DNA of 64,000 bases from assembly GCA_963748485.1 (NCBI GenBank), contig CAVVJF010000009.1, positions 124,001-188,000 of the forward strand, in the 5' to 3' direction. This DNA is from DASRWT01 sp963748485. GTDB lineage: Bacteria; Methylomirabilota; Methylomirabilia; Rokubacteriales; CSP1-6. The position numbers and the translations under genes are program-made. This document shows positions 44,601 through 52,534 of the stretch, piece after piece. Numbering within the stretch: the stretch's first letter is position 1; the number at the start of each line of letters is the position of its first letter. The notes beneath the pieces were generated by a model, which saw only the letters and a program-made list of their open reading frames with translations, ran no database searches and was not told the DNA's origin.

Positions 44601-45978
44601 GCTCGGCAGCAGTCGTCTGCACCATGAAGTCGCGAATGAGGCCCTCGAGCGAGCCGGACTGGTCCCGCACGATCGCCTGGCTCAGATCACGCAGCGTCCC
44701 CGAGCCCGGGGAATCCGGCAAGGCCGCGAGCGACGCGGACACGGGCAGCCACGTGGTGGCCAGCGTGTCCGCGGGCGCCGACCGGAACCAAACGTCGACA
44801 GCGGCTCCCTGATTTCCGTCGAGCCGCGTGAAGCCGCCCATCTGGCGCAGGGCGTTGCCATGGGTGTCCGTCGCGCTGCTTTCGGTGTATGCCGTCGAGA
44901 GCGAACGGATGCCGAGGGCGGTCAGCGACTGGAGCTCGGCCATCGTGCTGACACCGTTGCCGTCAGTGTCCCGCCAAACACGCAGCGAAGCGAAGGCCGG
45001 GTCACTCGCGTCCATCTTGCCGTCGGCGTTCGTGTCCAGGTCCGCCAGCGCCTGGAAACCATGAGCAGCCTCTGCGCCGGTCGCCCGTAGCGTATGGTTG
45101 CCGAAGAGCTCGCGCCCCGAGTCAATGTGACCGTTGCCGTTGCGATCCCGCACGAGCAGCCCGTCGTCCCTGCCGACCCAGCCGGTCCGCTCGGCAAACC
45201 CATCGTCGTTGTGGTCGAAGAAGGTCGCCCGCTGGACCGACGCCGTCTCCACGCCGTCGCCGTCGAGGTCGAGCACGACAGGGCACGGGATCAGACTGCG
45301 CGCCGTCCCGAGCTTGGTGACGACGCTGTCGATCGAGTGCGCACGCTGCAAGCGATATGCGCCGTAGACCAACCCGAACGGAGAGGCGCCGCCCATCAGG
45401 GCGACCTCGACGGGCAGCGGAAAGAACGGCCGGGCCAGATCGATCCGCGTCCCCAGGTGCGCCCCAGAATGCGGCACGATGTCGGAGGGGTCCACGACGT
45501 CAACGATGGGGTACTGCGCGTTCGGATCGCGGCCCAGCTCGGGCAGCATGGCTTTGACTGGCGAAGCATTGAAGGTCACGGCCGAGCGTCCATCGCCCGT
45601 CGAGAGCAACTGGTTGATTGAGCCTCCGAGCGAGTGTCCCGTGTAGGTAAGATCGCCAGGTGGCACGCCAGCCCGCACGACGGCGTTTACGAACTCCTCG
45701 GCCTCACGGAGTTGAGCTCGGGGGACCTGCGATGTCGCGAGTTCCCACACCGCTCTTCTATCTCCCGAGTCGGTGAGCTGCGTCCCACGCGACGCCAATA
45801 CGTATTCGCCCGTGCTGGTGTTCCGGTACACGGCTCCGAAGTAACCACTGGCTCCCGATACTTCCAGCGGCCGCCCGTCGCTTCCGACCGCTTGTATCCA
45901 ACCTGTCGGGAGCGGCGGCCGACCATTTCCGCCGTAAACATGGGCGCTGATGCGAGCGTACTCTTCGTACGTGGCCAT
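41668..45978 (-). CDS. RTX-family secreted protein with lipase-like N-terminal domain
   Basis: A 1436-residue acidic protein. Residues 1-220 resemble an alpha/beta lipase: nucleophile GHSLGGS (Ser116), acid in DVVDPSDIVPHS and His in RAHSIDS (about 214). Residues 235-345 hold EF-hand-like calcium loops (LDLDGDGVE, DHNDDG, DRNGNGHIDSG, DTNADGKMD, DTDGNG). RTX nonapeptide repeats GGxGxD occupy about 635-745, 820-890 and onward, mixed with HCBP-related domains (LRIA...WFVEG/WFLEG...VEFSDGSAW) and three 80-90-residue repeats ending ENLTLTG. The C-terminus carries the uncleaved type I signal. It is secreted by the neighbouring exporter and folds on binding calcium outside the cell. Likely activity is lipase or esterase; the target is unknown. 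Confidence 0.88.
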   Translation of the reverse strand: MATYEEYARISAHVYGGNGRPPLPTGWIQAVGSDGRPLEVSGASGYFGAVYRNTSTGEYVLASRGTQLTDSGDRRAVWELATSQVPRAQLREAEEFVNAVVRAGVPPGDLTYTGHSLGGSINQLLSTGDGRSAVTFNASPVKAMLPELGRDPNAQYPIVDVVDPSDIVPHSGAHLGTRIDLARPFFPLPVEVALMGGASPFGLVYGAYRLQRAHSIDSVVTKLGTARSLIPCPVVLDLDGDGVETASVQRATFFDHNDDGFAERTGWVGRDDGLLVRDRNGNGHIDSGRELFGNHTLRATGAEAAHGFQALADLDTNADGKMDASDPAFASLRVWRDTDGNGVSTMAELQSLTALGIRSLSTAYTESSATDTHGNALRQMGGFTRLDGNQGAAVDVWFRSAPADTLATTWLPVSASLAALPDSPGSGTLRDLSQAIVRDQSGSLEGLIRDFMVQTTAAERTATLEQILFHWSGSAGLDPASRGPVIDARRLAVLEAFSGEPFVGGWGPNPAEPARALLHEAYNEIRELVYAELMVQTHLKPLYERIAFQWEPIAQVIRADLSEVSSELQARLASDPATARVLLSEFARSVRAFDREDTWGYAAFRDGFSGQGAELPWLMDSAGKSLVTGTAAADSIAGTDAADGIQGRAGDDVLSGGLNADLVYGDEGADTIAGDDGDDHLVGGAGNDQVHGGLGDDRLEGSEGNDEVHGGAGDDNLVGGWGDDRLFGDDGDDTLQSGPGADTLDGGRGNDVYAVGRGAGLTVIKDNDWAFPSTDVLRMEAGIAPGDVLVQRDGSDLVLRIADSPAEIRLFWWFVEGFGYEYQVQRVEFSDGSAWTVDMLKEMVTRGTDGPDSIMGFGSDDVLRGQGGDDTIAGAAGNDRLEGGAGRDALYGENGDDTLVGGPGDDRLEAGLDSDTYVFGRGSGHDTIVDNDWWRPSTDRIAFEAGISPHEITRTREQHDLVLRIAGAADALRLHQWFLEGSHNYQVQEARFADGTVWDLAVLQQETPQGPQGTAGPDVLNGYDTPDVMNGFAANDALYGWGGNDRLDGGSGADVMHGGLGDDTYVVDTAADSISEAAGAGADTVLSSVSYTLPQNTENLTLTGNASVNGSGNSLANVLDGNAGANLLDGGGGADRMSGGAGNDTYVVDNTGDQVIEAAGQGTDTVRSAVSLTLSANFENLTLTGTAAINGTGNALRNILLGNSAANRLTGGADADTMAGGAGNDTYVVDQAGDTILELSGQGTDTVEASIGFTLGANVENLVLTGAAAVSGVGNDLANSLIGNNAANSLSGKRGADRLAGGGGNDLYYFERGDGADRIDESNGTPGNQDRLVLDATVRALDIVVSRSGSDLLFAIRSSADVVTVQDWYRGPAFQVEEIQAGDGRRLLAGQADQLVQAMAKYSVASGLSWDAAAAARPAEVEAVLAAYWQPPTLTA

Positions 45979-46008
45979 GGGAGTTCTCCTCTGTAAGATT
46001 CGGGCTGG

Positions 46009-47118
46009 CTATCGAGATCGGCGAAGAACGGACAGATCCCAGATCCGGACCTGCCGCTCGACGGGCACCGCTAGGAGCGACCCGTCGGGACTAAACGCGA
46101 GTGAGTCGGTATACTCCGACGTGTTGGGCAGCGTGAGCAGGCGATCGCCTGTGTGCGCGCTCCAAATCACCACTCCGCCTCCAGGAGCCGCTGACGCCAA
46201 CAGCCTCCCGTCGGGGCTGTACCTGAGTGCATAGACCGGACGAGTGTGTCCCGTCAGCACTCGATGGGAGCTTCGTCCTTCGAGGTCCCACAGGGTGATC
46301 GTGGCTCGCTGATAAACCGCGGTAGCGATCTCTCTACCGTCGGGCCGGTAGGCTAGAGCGACCGGACGCGCAGGATCGGCGCTGAGTGAGCGCAGGTGCG
46401 AACCTGTCAACACATCGAACAACTGCGGTCCTTCCTCGACCGACCCCGACGTGGCGATCTGCTTGCCGTCAGGGCTAAAGGCGAGCACTCGGCCAATGCC
46501 GTGGCGGCGCGCGAGTGCAACGAGGCGGCCGGTGTCGACCGAGTGAATCGATATGGCGTCTCGGTGGCCGGCGGCCAGCAGCGTGCTATCTGGGGAGAAG
46601 CTGAGCGCCCGAGAGGGCACGTCGTTGGCGCCCTGCCCCACGGGAAGCGGCCCAAGCAGGTTGCGTATCCGCGTGGCGGTGTCAGCGTCCCAGATATTGA
46701 TAGCAACATGACTCCGGGTCGACAGGGTGAACCATCGCCCTGCCGCCATGTATCGTCCGTTCGGGCTCCACGCCACCGCGGAGATCGAGCCATCCTCCTT
46801 GTTCAAGTTGTGAAGCAGTGCACCGCTTGTCGCTTCCCAGACCATGAGCGCTCGGTGGAGCTGGCCCCCCGCGGCGATCTTCGTTCCGTCGGGACTCCAC
46901 GCCACGTCGCCGATCTCTCCGTCATGCGCGAAGACGCGAACGAGGCGCGGCTTGGGCGCGTCGGCCTCGACGATCCAGCGCCAACCGTCGAGGTTGAGGC
47001 TCATGGGATCAAGTCCGATTCCCGCCCATCCGAGCAGCACGATGGCGGCGGTCGCGATGACAATGCGCGGCCAGCCCTGCGTGCGCGTCGGAGACTTGAC
47101 GGGACTCGTGCTGGCCAT
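46009..47118 (-). CDS. membrane-anchored WD40 beta-propeller protein
   Basis: A 369-residue protein with a basic N-terminus, one signal-anchor helix (IVIATAAIVLLGWAGIGL, about 20-37) and about seven WD40-type repeats. The repeats show the alternating pattern AWSPDGTKIAAGG...MVWEATSG, FSPDSTLLAAGH, FSPDGKQIATSG, YSPDGRLLASAA...VIWSAHTGD and FSPDGSLLAVP...RIWDLS. The propeller is probably periplasmic. It stands 30 bp upstream of the RTX gene on the same strand with a GAGGAGA site between, so it is likely part of the secretion locus. Its job may be as a scaffold; no family function is known. Confidence 0.82.
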   Translation of the reverse strand: MASTSPVKSPTRTQGWPRIVIATAAIVLLGWAGIGLDPMSLNLDGWRWIVEADAPKPRLVRVFAHDGEIGDVAWSPDGTKIAAGGQLHRALMVWEATSGALLHNLNKEDGSISAVAWSPNGRYMAAGRWFTLSTRSHVAINIWDADTATRIRNLLGPLPVGQGANDVPSRALSFSPDSTLLAAGHRDAISIHSVDTGRLVALARRHGIGRVLAFSPDGKQIATSGSVEEGPQLFDVLTGSHLRSLSADPARPVALAYRPDGREIATAVYQRATITLWDLEGRSSHRVLTGHTRPVYALRYSPDGRLLASAAPGGGVVIWSAHTGDRLLTLPNTSEYTDSLAFSPDGSLLAVPVERQVRIWDLSVLRRSR

Positions 47119-47246
47119 GCGCGGATGCTAGTGAGCGAGTGGAGGGCCGTCAATGTCCAGAGTTCGATACGCCCACAGAATTCGGCGACCCGGTGCGGAC
47201 AACATCTGAATGGCGGGCGCCGAAAGCCTGGCGAGGCCGGCGCTGA

Positions 47247-48131
47247 TTACTCGGTCGGGCTGACGGTCCCCTGGCGCGCGGCGCTCGAAGGCTTCATGTC
47301 GTCCGCGGGCGCGGTCCCCTCCTCCCGCAAGTAGTGCCCGATCCCCGACACCACGGGGATGATCACGATCACCTTGAAGAGGAGCAGCAGCCACCCCGCG
47401 CCCGGGCGCTCGTAGGTGAGCGGCGCGGCCCACTTGATCGTTTCCGGCACCTTCAGGCCGGGAATGGCGTCGAGCACGTGCCAGAGGAGAAAGTCAGCGA
47501 GGGTGCCGTGGCTCACCTCGGGCTGCGCACCGGGCAGGAAGAGCGGCCGGCCGCCCTGGTCGTTCAGCATGAAGGCCAGGGCCGCGAAGCAGCCCGCCGC
47601 GATGAAGACGAAGTTCACATAGAGGGCGATGGCCCCCGCCATCGGCACGCGCTCGGCGGCCAGGTCGCGAATCGCCTGCGGGGCGTGGGCGTCCAGCCAG
47701 GCGCGCAGCTTGCGCCGCAGCGCCGCGGAGTAGAGCAAGGCGGCGATGGCGACCAGCAGCGCGGCCCAGGAGAAGAGCGTCACCATCTGGAGCCAGCGCG
47801 GGAAGGTCTCGACGATCGTGCGCGAGAAGGTGTAGAAGATGCCGCCGGGCAGCAGCATCATCGCGCCCACCAGCGGGAGCATGGCGAGGAAGCCGATGCC
47901 GTAGCAGACGGTCTGCACGGGCCGCGCGATCCGATCCGGTAGGTTCAGCATGGCGCCGATCAGGGCCGCGCCGATCACCATCCAGGTCAGCCACACGATC
48001 CAGCCGGGGCCGATCGCCGCCCACAGGATGGCCGACATCCCGATCCCGAGGGCGGCGGCGCCCGCGTAGTGAAACTGCTCGAGCTCGTCCTCGGTGGGCA
48101 TTGGCATGAAGCTCTTCGGAGTGAATAGCAC
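47247..48131 (-). CDS. multi-pass membrane protein of unknown function
   Basis: About 294 residues with roughly six membrane helices (for example IGMSAILWAAIGPGWIVWLTW, VIGAALIGAMLNL, IGFLAMLPLVGAMMLLPGGI, AALLVAIAALLYSAAL, ALYVNFVFIAAGCFAALAFML, LLLLFKVIVIIPVVSGIG). The tail is hydrophilic. The start is uncertain: GTG 48131 (VLFTPKSFMPMPTEDELEQF) is favoured, with a GTG at 48194 and an ATG at 48107 as alternatives. It is separated from the WD40 gene by 128 bp in which I see no clear promoter. No family recognised. Confidence 0.62.
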   Translation of the reverse strand: MLFTPKSFMPMPTEDELEQFHYAGAAALGIGMSAILWAAIGPGWIVWLTWMVIGAALIGAMLNLPDRIARPVQTVCYGIGFLAMLPLVGAMMLLPGGIFYTFSRTIVETFPRWLQMVTLFSWAALLVAIAALLYSAALRRKLRAWLDAHAPQAIRDLAAERVPMAGAIALYVNFVFIAAGCFAALAFMLNDQGGRPLFLPGAQPEVSHGTLADFLLWHVLDAIPGLKVPETIKWAAPLTYERPGAGWLLLLFKVIVIIPVVSGIGHYLREEGTAPADDMKPSSAARQGTVSPTE

Positions 48132-48256
48132 AGATAGCGCCCCTGTCGGAAAGGTTGCCAGTTCCCCGCCCCGGGTCGGTTTGACTTGGGCCACGCCCTC
48201 TGACAGGATCGGCGCGCCATGCCACCCTTTCTCGGCGCAGAGCCGGCGGCGGGCTG

Positions 48257-48790
48257 ATGATCGCCCTGCTCGACGGCCGCCTGCCCTGGTGGCTCATCTG
48301 GACGATCGACCGCGAGCAGGCGCGCCGCGCGTCCTTCCTCGCCCGCTCGTCCCTCTTCGCCGGGCTGCCCCGGCGGCAGCTCGGCCGCCTAGCCACGCGG
48401 TTCCTCGAGAAGGCCTATAACCCCGGCGAGGTCGTCTTCCTCGAGGGCGATCCCGGCCGCGCGCTCTTCGTCCTGGTCGAGGGCACGGTGGAGATCACGC
48501 AGGCGACCGCCCGCGGCGAGCACGTCGTGCGCACGCTGGGCGTCGGGGACGCCTTCGGCGAGCTCGCCCTCATCGACGACGCCGGGCGCTCCGGCACCGC
48601 GCGGGTCGTGCTGCCGGCCCGGCTGCTCATCCTATACAAGACCGACTTCGACGCGCTCATTGAGGGCGAGGCCAAGATCGCGGTGGTCGTCATGCGCAAT
48701 CTCTCGCGCGTGCTCGCGTCGTACGCGCGGCGCAGCCCGGTGGTCCTGACCGAGCCCACCATCAAGCCGAGCACGACCGAGCGCTCGTGA
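48257..48790 (+). CDS. cyclic nucleotide-binding domain protein without HTH
   Basis: A 177-residue protein with a complete cNMP-binding domain: ARSSLFAGLPRRQLGRLATRF, EVVFLEGDPGRALFVLVEGTVEI (in two parts) and the phosphate-binding cassette FGELALIDDAGRSGTARV, with the Glu and Arg that contact the nucleotide. There is no DNA-binding helix-turn-helix, so it is not a CRP-like transcription factor. It overlaps the AI-2E-type permease by four bases (48787-48790) and may gate or regulate it in response to a cyclic nucleotide. Confidence 0.82.
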   Translation: MIALLDGRLPWWLIWTIDREQARRASFLARSSLFAGLPRRQLGRLATRFLEKAYNPGEVVFLEGDPGRALFVLVEGTVEITQATARGEHVVRTLGVGDAFGELALIDDAGRSGTARVVLPARLLILYKTDFDALIEGEAKIAVVVMRNLSRVLASYARRSPVVLTEPTIKPSTTERS

Positions 48791-49842
48791 GGCGGGGCTG
48801 GCTCATCGCGGCGGTGGCGGGCACGCTCGTGCTCGCCTGGCTGGCGCGGGGCCTCGCGCTGCACGTGTTCCTCGCGATGGTCCTCGCCTATCTCTTCACG
48901 CCGCTGATCGTCCGGACGGACGCGCTCGCCATCCGCCGCAGCGTGGCGGTCGCCGGCATCTTCCTCCTCACCATCCTCGTGCTGGTGGGCGCGGGCCTCC
49001 TGGTGGGCCCGCGCATGCTGACGGAAGCCTCCACGCTGGCGGAGGGCCTGCCCGCGCTCGCCGACCGGATCGACAAGGCCCTCGTGAACGCCCAGCGCGA
49101 GCTGCTGGAGGCGGCGCCCGTCTTCAAGGGCATGCTGCCCGAGGGCGAGAACTGGATTCACCAGCTGGCCGGCGAGCGCCACGCCAAGGAGCCGATGGAG
49201 TTCTTCCACGATCTGGGCGATCTCTTCCTGCTGCTGATCCTCGTGCCCTTCTTCGCGTTCTTCCTGCTCCGGGACTTGCCGTCCATCCTGACCGCCGTCA
49301 TGGACCGGCTGCCGCCGCATCACGTGGAGACCTCCGTCGCCGTCTGGCGCGAGCTGAACGGCATCATCGGGCGCTACATCCGCGGCGTGGTGATGGACGG
49401 CATCGTGGTCGCGGTGCTTGCCGCGGTGGGCCTCTGGGCGCTCGGCGTGCCCTATCCCCTGCTGCTCGGCGCCTTCGCCGGCATCGCCAACGTGGTGCCC
49501 TTCATCGGCCCCATGCTCTCGGCCGCCGCCGCGGGGCTCGTGGTGCTCCTGACGCCGGGGCTAGGCCTCGGGGGCCTGGCGCGCGTCATCGTGCTGTTCC
49601 TCGTCATCAAGGTCCTGGACGACACCGTGATCCAGCCGCTCACGATCGGCCGCAGCGTGCACCTGCACCCGGCGCTGCTGCTCGGCTCGGTGGTGGTCGG
49701 CAACCACACGCTCGGCGTGCTCGGGATGATCCTCGCCGTGCCAGTGGCGACGGTGCTGCAGGAAACCGTGCGCCTGCTCGTCGCGCACCGCCGCGCGCTC
49801 GCGCGGCGCAGCCAGCGCCTCGGCGCGCGCCCGCTCGGCTGA
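48787..49842 (+). CDS. AI-2E family transporter
   Basis: A 351-residue membrane protein of the AI-2E/PerM family. There are two N-terminal helices (LIAAVAGTLVLAWLARGLAL, HVFLAMVLAYLFTPLI), a third (AGIFLLTILVLVGAGLLVGP), a soluble segment, then helices including VPFFAFFLLRD, VVAVLAAVGLWALGVPYPLLLGAFAGIANVVPFIGPM (in pieces; GxxNxxPxxGP is the family mark) and IKVLDDTVIQPLTIG. The start is the GTG at 48787, overlapping the cNMP gene. Family members export AI-2 or act as Na+/H+ antiporters, so the transported species is uncertain. Confidence 0.9.
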   Translation: MRRGWLIAAVAGTLVLAWLARGLALHVFLAMVLAYLFTPLIVRTDALAIRRSVAVAGIFLLTILVLVGAGLLVGPRMLTEASTLAEGLPALADRIDKALVNAQRELLEAAPVFKGMLPEGENWIHQLAGERHAKEPMEFFHDLGDLFLLLILVPFFAFFLLRDLPSILTAVMDRLPPHHVETSVAVWRELNGIIGRYIRGVVMDGIVVAVLAAVGLWALGVPYPLLLGAFAGIANVVPFIGPMLSAAAAGLVVLLTPGLGLGGLARVIVLFLVIKVLDDTVIQPLTIGRSVHLHPALLLGSVVVGNHTLGVLGMILAVPVATVLQETVRLLVAHRRALARRSQRLGARPLG

Positions 49843-49845
49843 CCC

Positions 49846-50211
49846 TCACGCCCGGCCGAGCGGCCGGGCGAACGACAGCGCGTGGCCGTCGGGATCCGTG
49901 AGATGAAAATAGCGCTCGCCCCAGATGGCGTCGCGCGGCGGCGCCTCCGGCGTGAGCCCTTTCGCCAGCGCGTGCGCGTGAAGCGCATCGACGTCGTCGA
50001 CGTAGAAGATCACGCGCGCCCCGCCCGATGACGGCGGCGCGCCCTCCGTGCGCGCGAGATTCAGGTGACCCGTTCCCACGCGGAACGACGTGAAGGCGGC
50101 CGTCTCGCCCCCGTAGGCCATCACGAAGCCGAGCGCGGTGTAGAAGCGGACCGCTCGCGCCATGTCGGGCGTGAAGAGGGTCACCGCGCTGATCGAGCGG
50201 ATCTCCGGCAT
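49846..50211 (-). CDS. VOC family protein (glyoxalase/bleomycin resistance fold)
   Basis: A 121-residue single VOC domain made of two beta-alpha-beta-beta-beta halves. Marks are the ARAVRFYTALGF motif (about 18-29), VIFYVDDVDALHAHALAKG (about 67-85) and the end ERYFHLTDPDGHALSFARPLG with the conserved DPDG turn. Metal ligand positions are partly filled (His, Glu), so it may be a dioxygenase, isomerase or binding protein. It lies 17 bp downstream of the amidohydrolase gene and is probably co-transcribed. It ends 3 bp from the convergent AI-2E gene. Confidence 0.88.
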   Translation of the reverse strand: MPEIRSISAVTLFTPDMARAVRFYTALGFVMAYGGETAAFTSFRVGTGHLNLARTEGAPPSSGGARVIFYVDDVDALHAHALAKGLTPEAPPRDAIWGERYFHLTDPDGHALSFARPLGRA

Positions 50212-50228
50212 GCGCCCGGCGCGCCCGG

Positions 50229-51689
50229 TCAGAGCCTCCGCACGGGTCGACCCGGCCGGGCATGCGGGATCAGTTCCCCACCCTGGATGACGGGCTCACC
50301 GGCGACCACGAGGTGCCGCACTCCCGCCGACGGTTGGGTCGACGCCTCATACGTGGCGCGGTCGCAGAGCTGGGCCGGGTCGAACACGACGACGTCGGCA
50401 TCGGCGCCCGCCGCGAGCGTGCCCTTGCGCGCGGCCCCGCCGGCGGCGGCCGCGAGCACCTCCGCGGGCAGCACGCTCGCGCGCCGGATGAACTCGCCGA
50501 GGCCCACCGCGCCCTCGCCGACCAGGCGGCGGAAGGAGCGGGCGAAGGTGCCCGCGGTGCGCGGGTGCGTGAGGGCCGTCGGCGGCAGCGGCCACGCGCG
50601 CTCGGCGGGCGGGCCGCTCCAGGTCAGGGGCATCGCGTCGCTGGCCACCATCGTGTCCGGGTGCAACAGCGCCGTGCGGATCACCGCCGCGTCCTCGAGC
50701 TTCGTCTCGTCGAAGAAGTGCACGATGCAGAGCCCGCCGGGATCGGTGGCGCGCAGCTGGCGCAGGTGCTCGACGTCGCGCACCCGCTCGTTCGTCGGCG
50801 CGTAAACGAGGTCCGAGGGGCGGAGGCCCCGCTCGCCCAGCCGCTCGGGCGAGAGGAACGCGGCCCCGATCGCCGTCATCCCGGCGCCGTAGGGATAGGC
50901 TTCGGTGGTGATCGTCGCGCCCTCGCGCCGCACCCGATCGACCAGGGCCAGGACCCGGTCGATGCGGCGGAGCGACGTACTGTTGATGTGGCAGTAGTGC
51001 ATGTGGGCGCCCGTCTCGCCGGCGGCGCGCACCAGCTCCTCGGCGCCGTCCATGCGTGCGGTGGGCGCGAAGTCGACGAGATCGCGCGCGTGGGTGTAGG
51101 TGGGCACGCCCCGCGCCGCCGCCAGCCGCGCCACGCGCAGATACTCGCCGAGGCTCGTGCCCGGCGCATAGCCCACCAGCACGCCGATGCCCAGCGCGCC
51201 CGCGGCGAGCTCGGTCTCCAGCACCCCGAGAATGCGGTCCTCCTCGGCGGTGGTGGCCTCGCGCTGCCAGGCCGGGTCCGCGAAGTGGGACAGCATGGTC
51301 CGCGCCGAGCCGTCGCCGCGGTGGCCCGCGAGCACCTCGATGCGCGCGGCCGCCCAGGAGGCGGAGTAGCCGTAGTTCAGGGGCCGCCCCTTCACGTTGG
51401 CCCGGGAGTAGGCCGCCGCCACCGGCACCGCGCCCGCCTCCAGCTCGAGGGTCGTGGTGACGCCGTCGAAGGCCTGCAGCCGATGCCCGCCCACGCTCTG
51501 CGCGTGGCTGTGCAGGTCGATGAACCCCGGCGCGACCACGCAGCCCGCGGCGTCGAGGACGAGCCGGCCGCGCAGATCGGGGCCGACGGCGGCGATGCGC
51601 GCGTCGTCGATCCCGACGTCCACCGTCGCGTCGAGCCCCTGAGCGGGGTCGACCACGCGCCCCCCGCGAATGACCACGGCATGTTCCAT
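50229..51689 (-). CDS. amidohydrolase, D-aminoacylase-like
   Basis: A 486-residue member of the N-acyl-D-amino-acid deacylase branch. The metal-binding motif is FIDLHSHAQ (about 58-66), the bridging residue region TTTLELEAGAV stands where a Glu or Cys binds zinc, and THARD plus HMHYCHINSTS (about 220-230) supply further His ligands. Near the end VASDAMPLTW contains the catalytic Asp. The C-terminal GTLAAGADADVVVFDP closes the beta domain. It is one of three such proteins in the window. It is divergent from an ABC importer with only 30 bp between, so it may process the imported solute. Confidence 0.88.
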   Translation of the reverse strand: MEHAVVIRGGRVVDPAQGLDATVDVGIDDARIAAVGPDLRGRLVLDAAGCVVAPGFIDLHSHAQSVGGHRLQAFDGVTTTLELEAGAVPVAAAYSRANVKGRPLNYGYSASWAAARIEVLAGHRGDGSARTMLSHFADPAWQREATTAEEDRILGVLETELAAGALGIGVLVGYAPGTSLGEYLRVARLAAARGVPTYTHARDLVDFAPTARMDGAEELVRAAGETGAHMHYCHINSTSLRRIDRVLALVDRVRREGATITTEAYPYGAGMTAIGAAFLSPERLGERGLRPSDLVYAPTNERVRDVEHLRQLRATDPGGLCIVHFFDETKLEDAAVIRTALLHPDTMVASDAMPLTWSGPPAERAWPLPPTALTHPRTAGTFARSFRRLVGEGAVGLGEFIRRASVLPAEVLAAAAGGAARKGTLAAGADADVVVFDPAQLCDRATYEASTQPSAGVRHLVVAGEPVIQGGELIPHARPGRPVRRL

Positions 51690-51719
51690 CCTGCGTATAC
51701 TACCCGCCAGGCGCCCAGC

Positions 51720-52508
51720 ATGCCCTTTCTGTCGACGATGCTGAAGAAGCTCACGCCGCTGGTCGGCATCCTGGCCTTCCTGGCGGTGTGGGAAGTGGCG
51801 GTGGCCCTCCTGAAGACCCCCGCCTATCTGCTGCCGGCGCCCACGGTGATCTTCCAGACCTTCGTCGGGGAGTTCCCCAGGCTCGCCTATCACGCCTGGG
51901 TCACCCTCTACGAGATGCTCCTCGGCTACGGTCTCGCGCTGGTCGTCGGGGTGCCGCTGGCGATCGCGATCACCTCGTCGGAGCGCTTCGACCGCTTCAC
52001 GATGCCGACGCTGCTCTTCTTCCAGGTGGTGCCCAAGGTGGCGATCGCTCCGCTGTTCCTGGTGTGGTTCGGGGTGGGCGCGCTGCCGAAGGTGCTGGTC
52101 GCGTTCCTCATCTCCTTCTTTCCCATCGTGATCGACGCCGCGGTGGGCCTGCGCTCCATGTCCACGGAGATGCGCGACCTCGCGCGCTCGATGGGCGCCA
52201 CCCGCATGCAGATCTTCGCGCGCTTTCGCCTGCCCACCAGCCTGCCCTATCTCTTCAGCGGGCTGAAGGTCGCCGCCACCCTCGCCGTGGCCGGTGCCGT
52301 GGTGGGCGAGTTCGTCGGCGCCGACAAGGGGCTCGGCTATCTCCTGCTCGTGACCAACTCGAATCTCGAGACCGCGCTGATGTTCGCCACGCTCTTCGCG
52401 CTGACGATCATCGGCCTCGTGTTCTTCTACGCCGTGGAATTCGTGGAGTCATTGCTCATCCCCTGGCACGTGTCGCACCGGGTGCGCGACGAGGCCGGCA
52501 CGCTGTGA
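51720..52508 (+). CDS. ABC transporter permease, SsuC/TauC type
   Basis: A 262-residue permease of the nitrate/sulfonate/taurine/pyrimidine-precursor importer family. There are about six helices, the family sequence PAPTVIFQTF after helix 1, and the EAA loop MRDLARSMGATRMQIFARFRLPTSLPYLFSGLK (in two parts, about 143-175). The ATG at 51720 has no clear ribosome site; a TATACT box lies at 51696-51701. It forms an operon with the binding protein and ATPase downstream. Confidence 0.93.
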   Translation: MPFLSTMLKKLTPLVGILAFLAVWEVAVALLKTPAYLLPAPTVIFQTFVGEFPRLAYHAWVTLYEMLLGYGLALVVGVPLAIAITSSERFDRFTMPTLLFFQVVPKVAIAPLFLVWFGVGALPKVLVAFLISFFPIVIDAAVGLRSMSTEMRDLARSMGATRMQIFARFRLPTSLPYLFSGLKVAATLAVAGAVVGEFVGADKGLGYLLLVTNSNLETALMFATLFALTIIGLVFFYAVEFVESLLIPWHVSHRVRDEAGTL

Positions 52509-52534
52509 TCCCTCACCGAGGAGGACCGACCCCC

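Noticed and set aside
42808..45090. A 760-residue plus-strand frame inside the RTX gene
   Set aside because: It is the antisense of RTX repeats; its repetitive Val/Ile/Ser pattern mirrors the GGxGxD repeats.
41668..45978. Regular repeats in the RTX gene as a CRISPR or satellite array
   Set aside because: They are coding repeats in frame with GGxGxD and ENLTLTG units, without constant repeats and unique spacers.
48181..48209. TTGACT with CAGGAT 17 bases later as promoter for the cNMP-binding gene
   Set aside because: The -10 match is only three of six and the region is GC-rich enough to give such hits by chance.
51690..51719. TATACT in the 30-bp gap as a strong promoter for the ABC importer
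   Set aside because: The -10 is good but no -35 exists and the leader would be only about 12 bases; mentioned under the gene but not listed separately.
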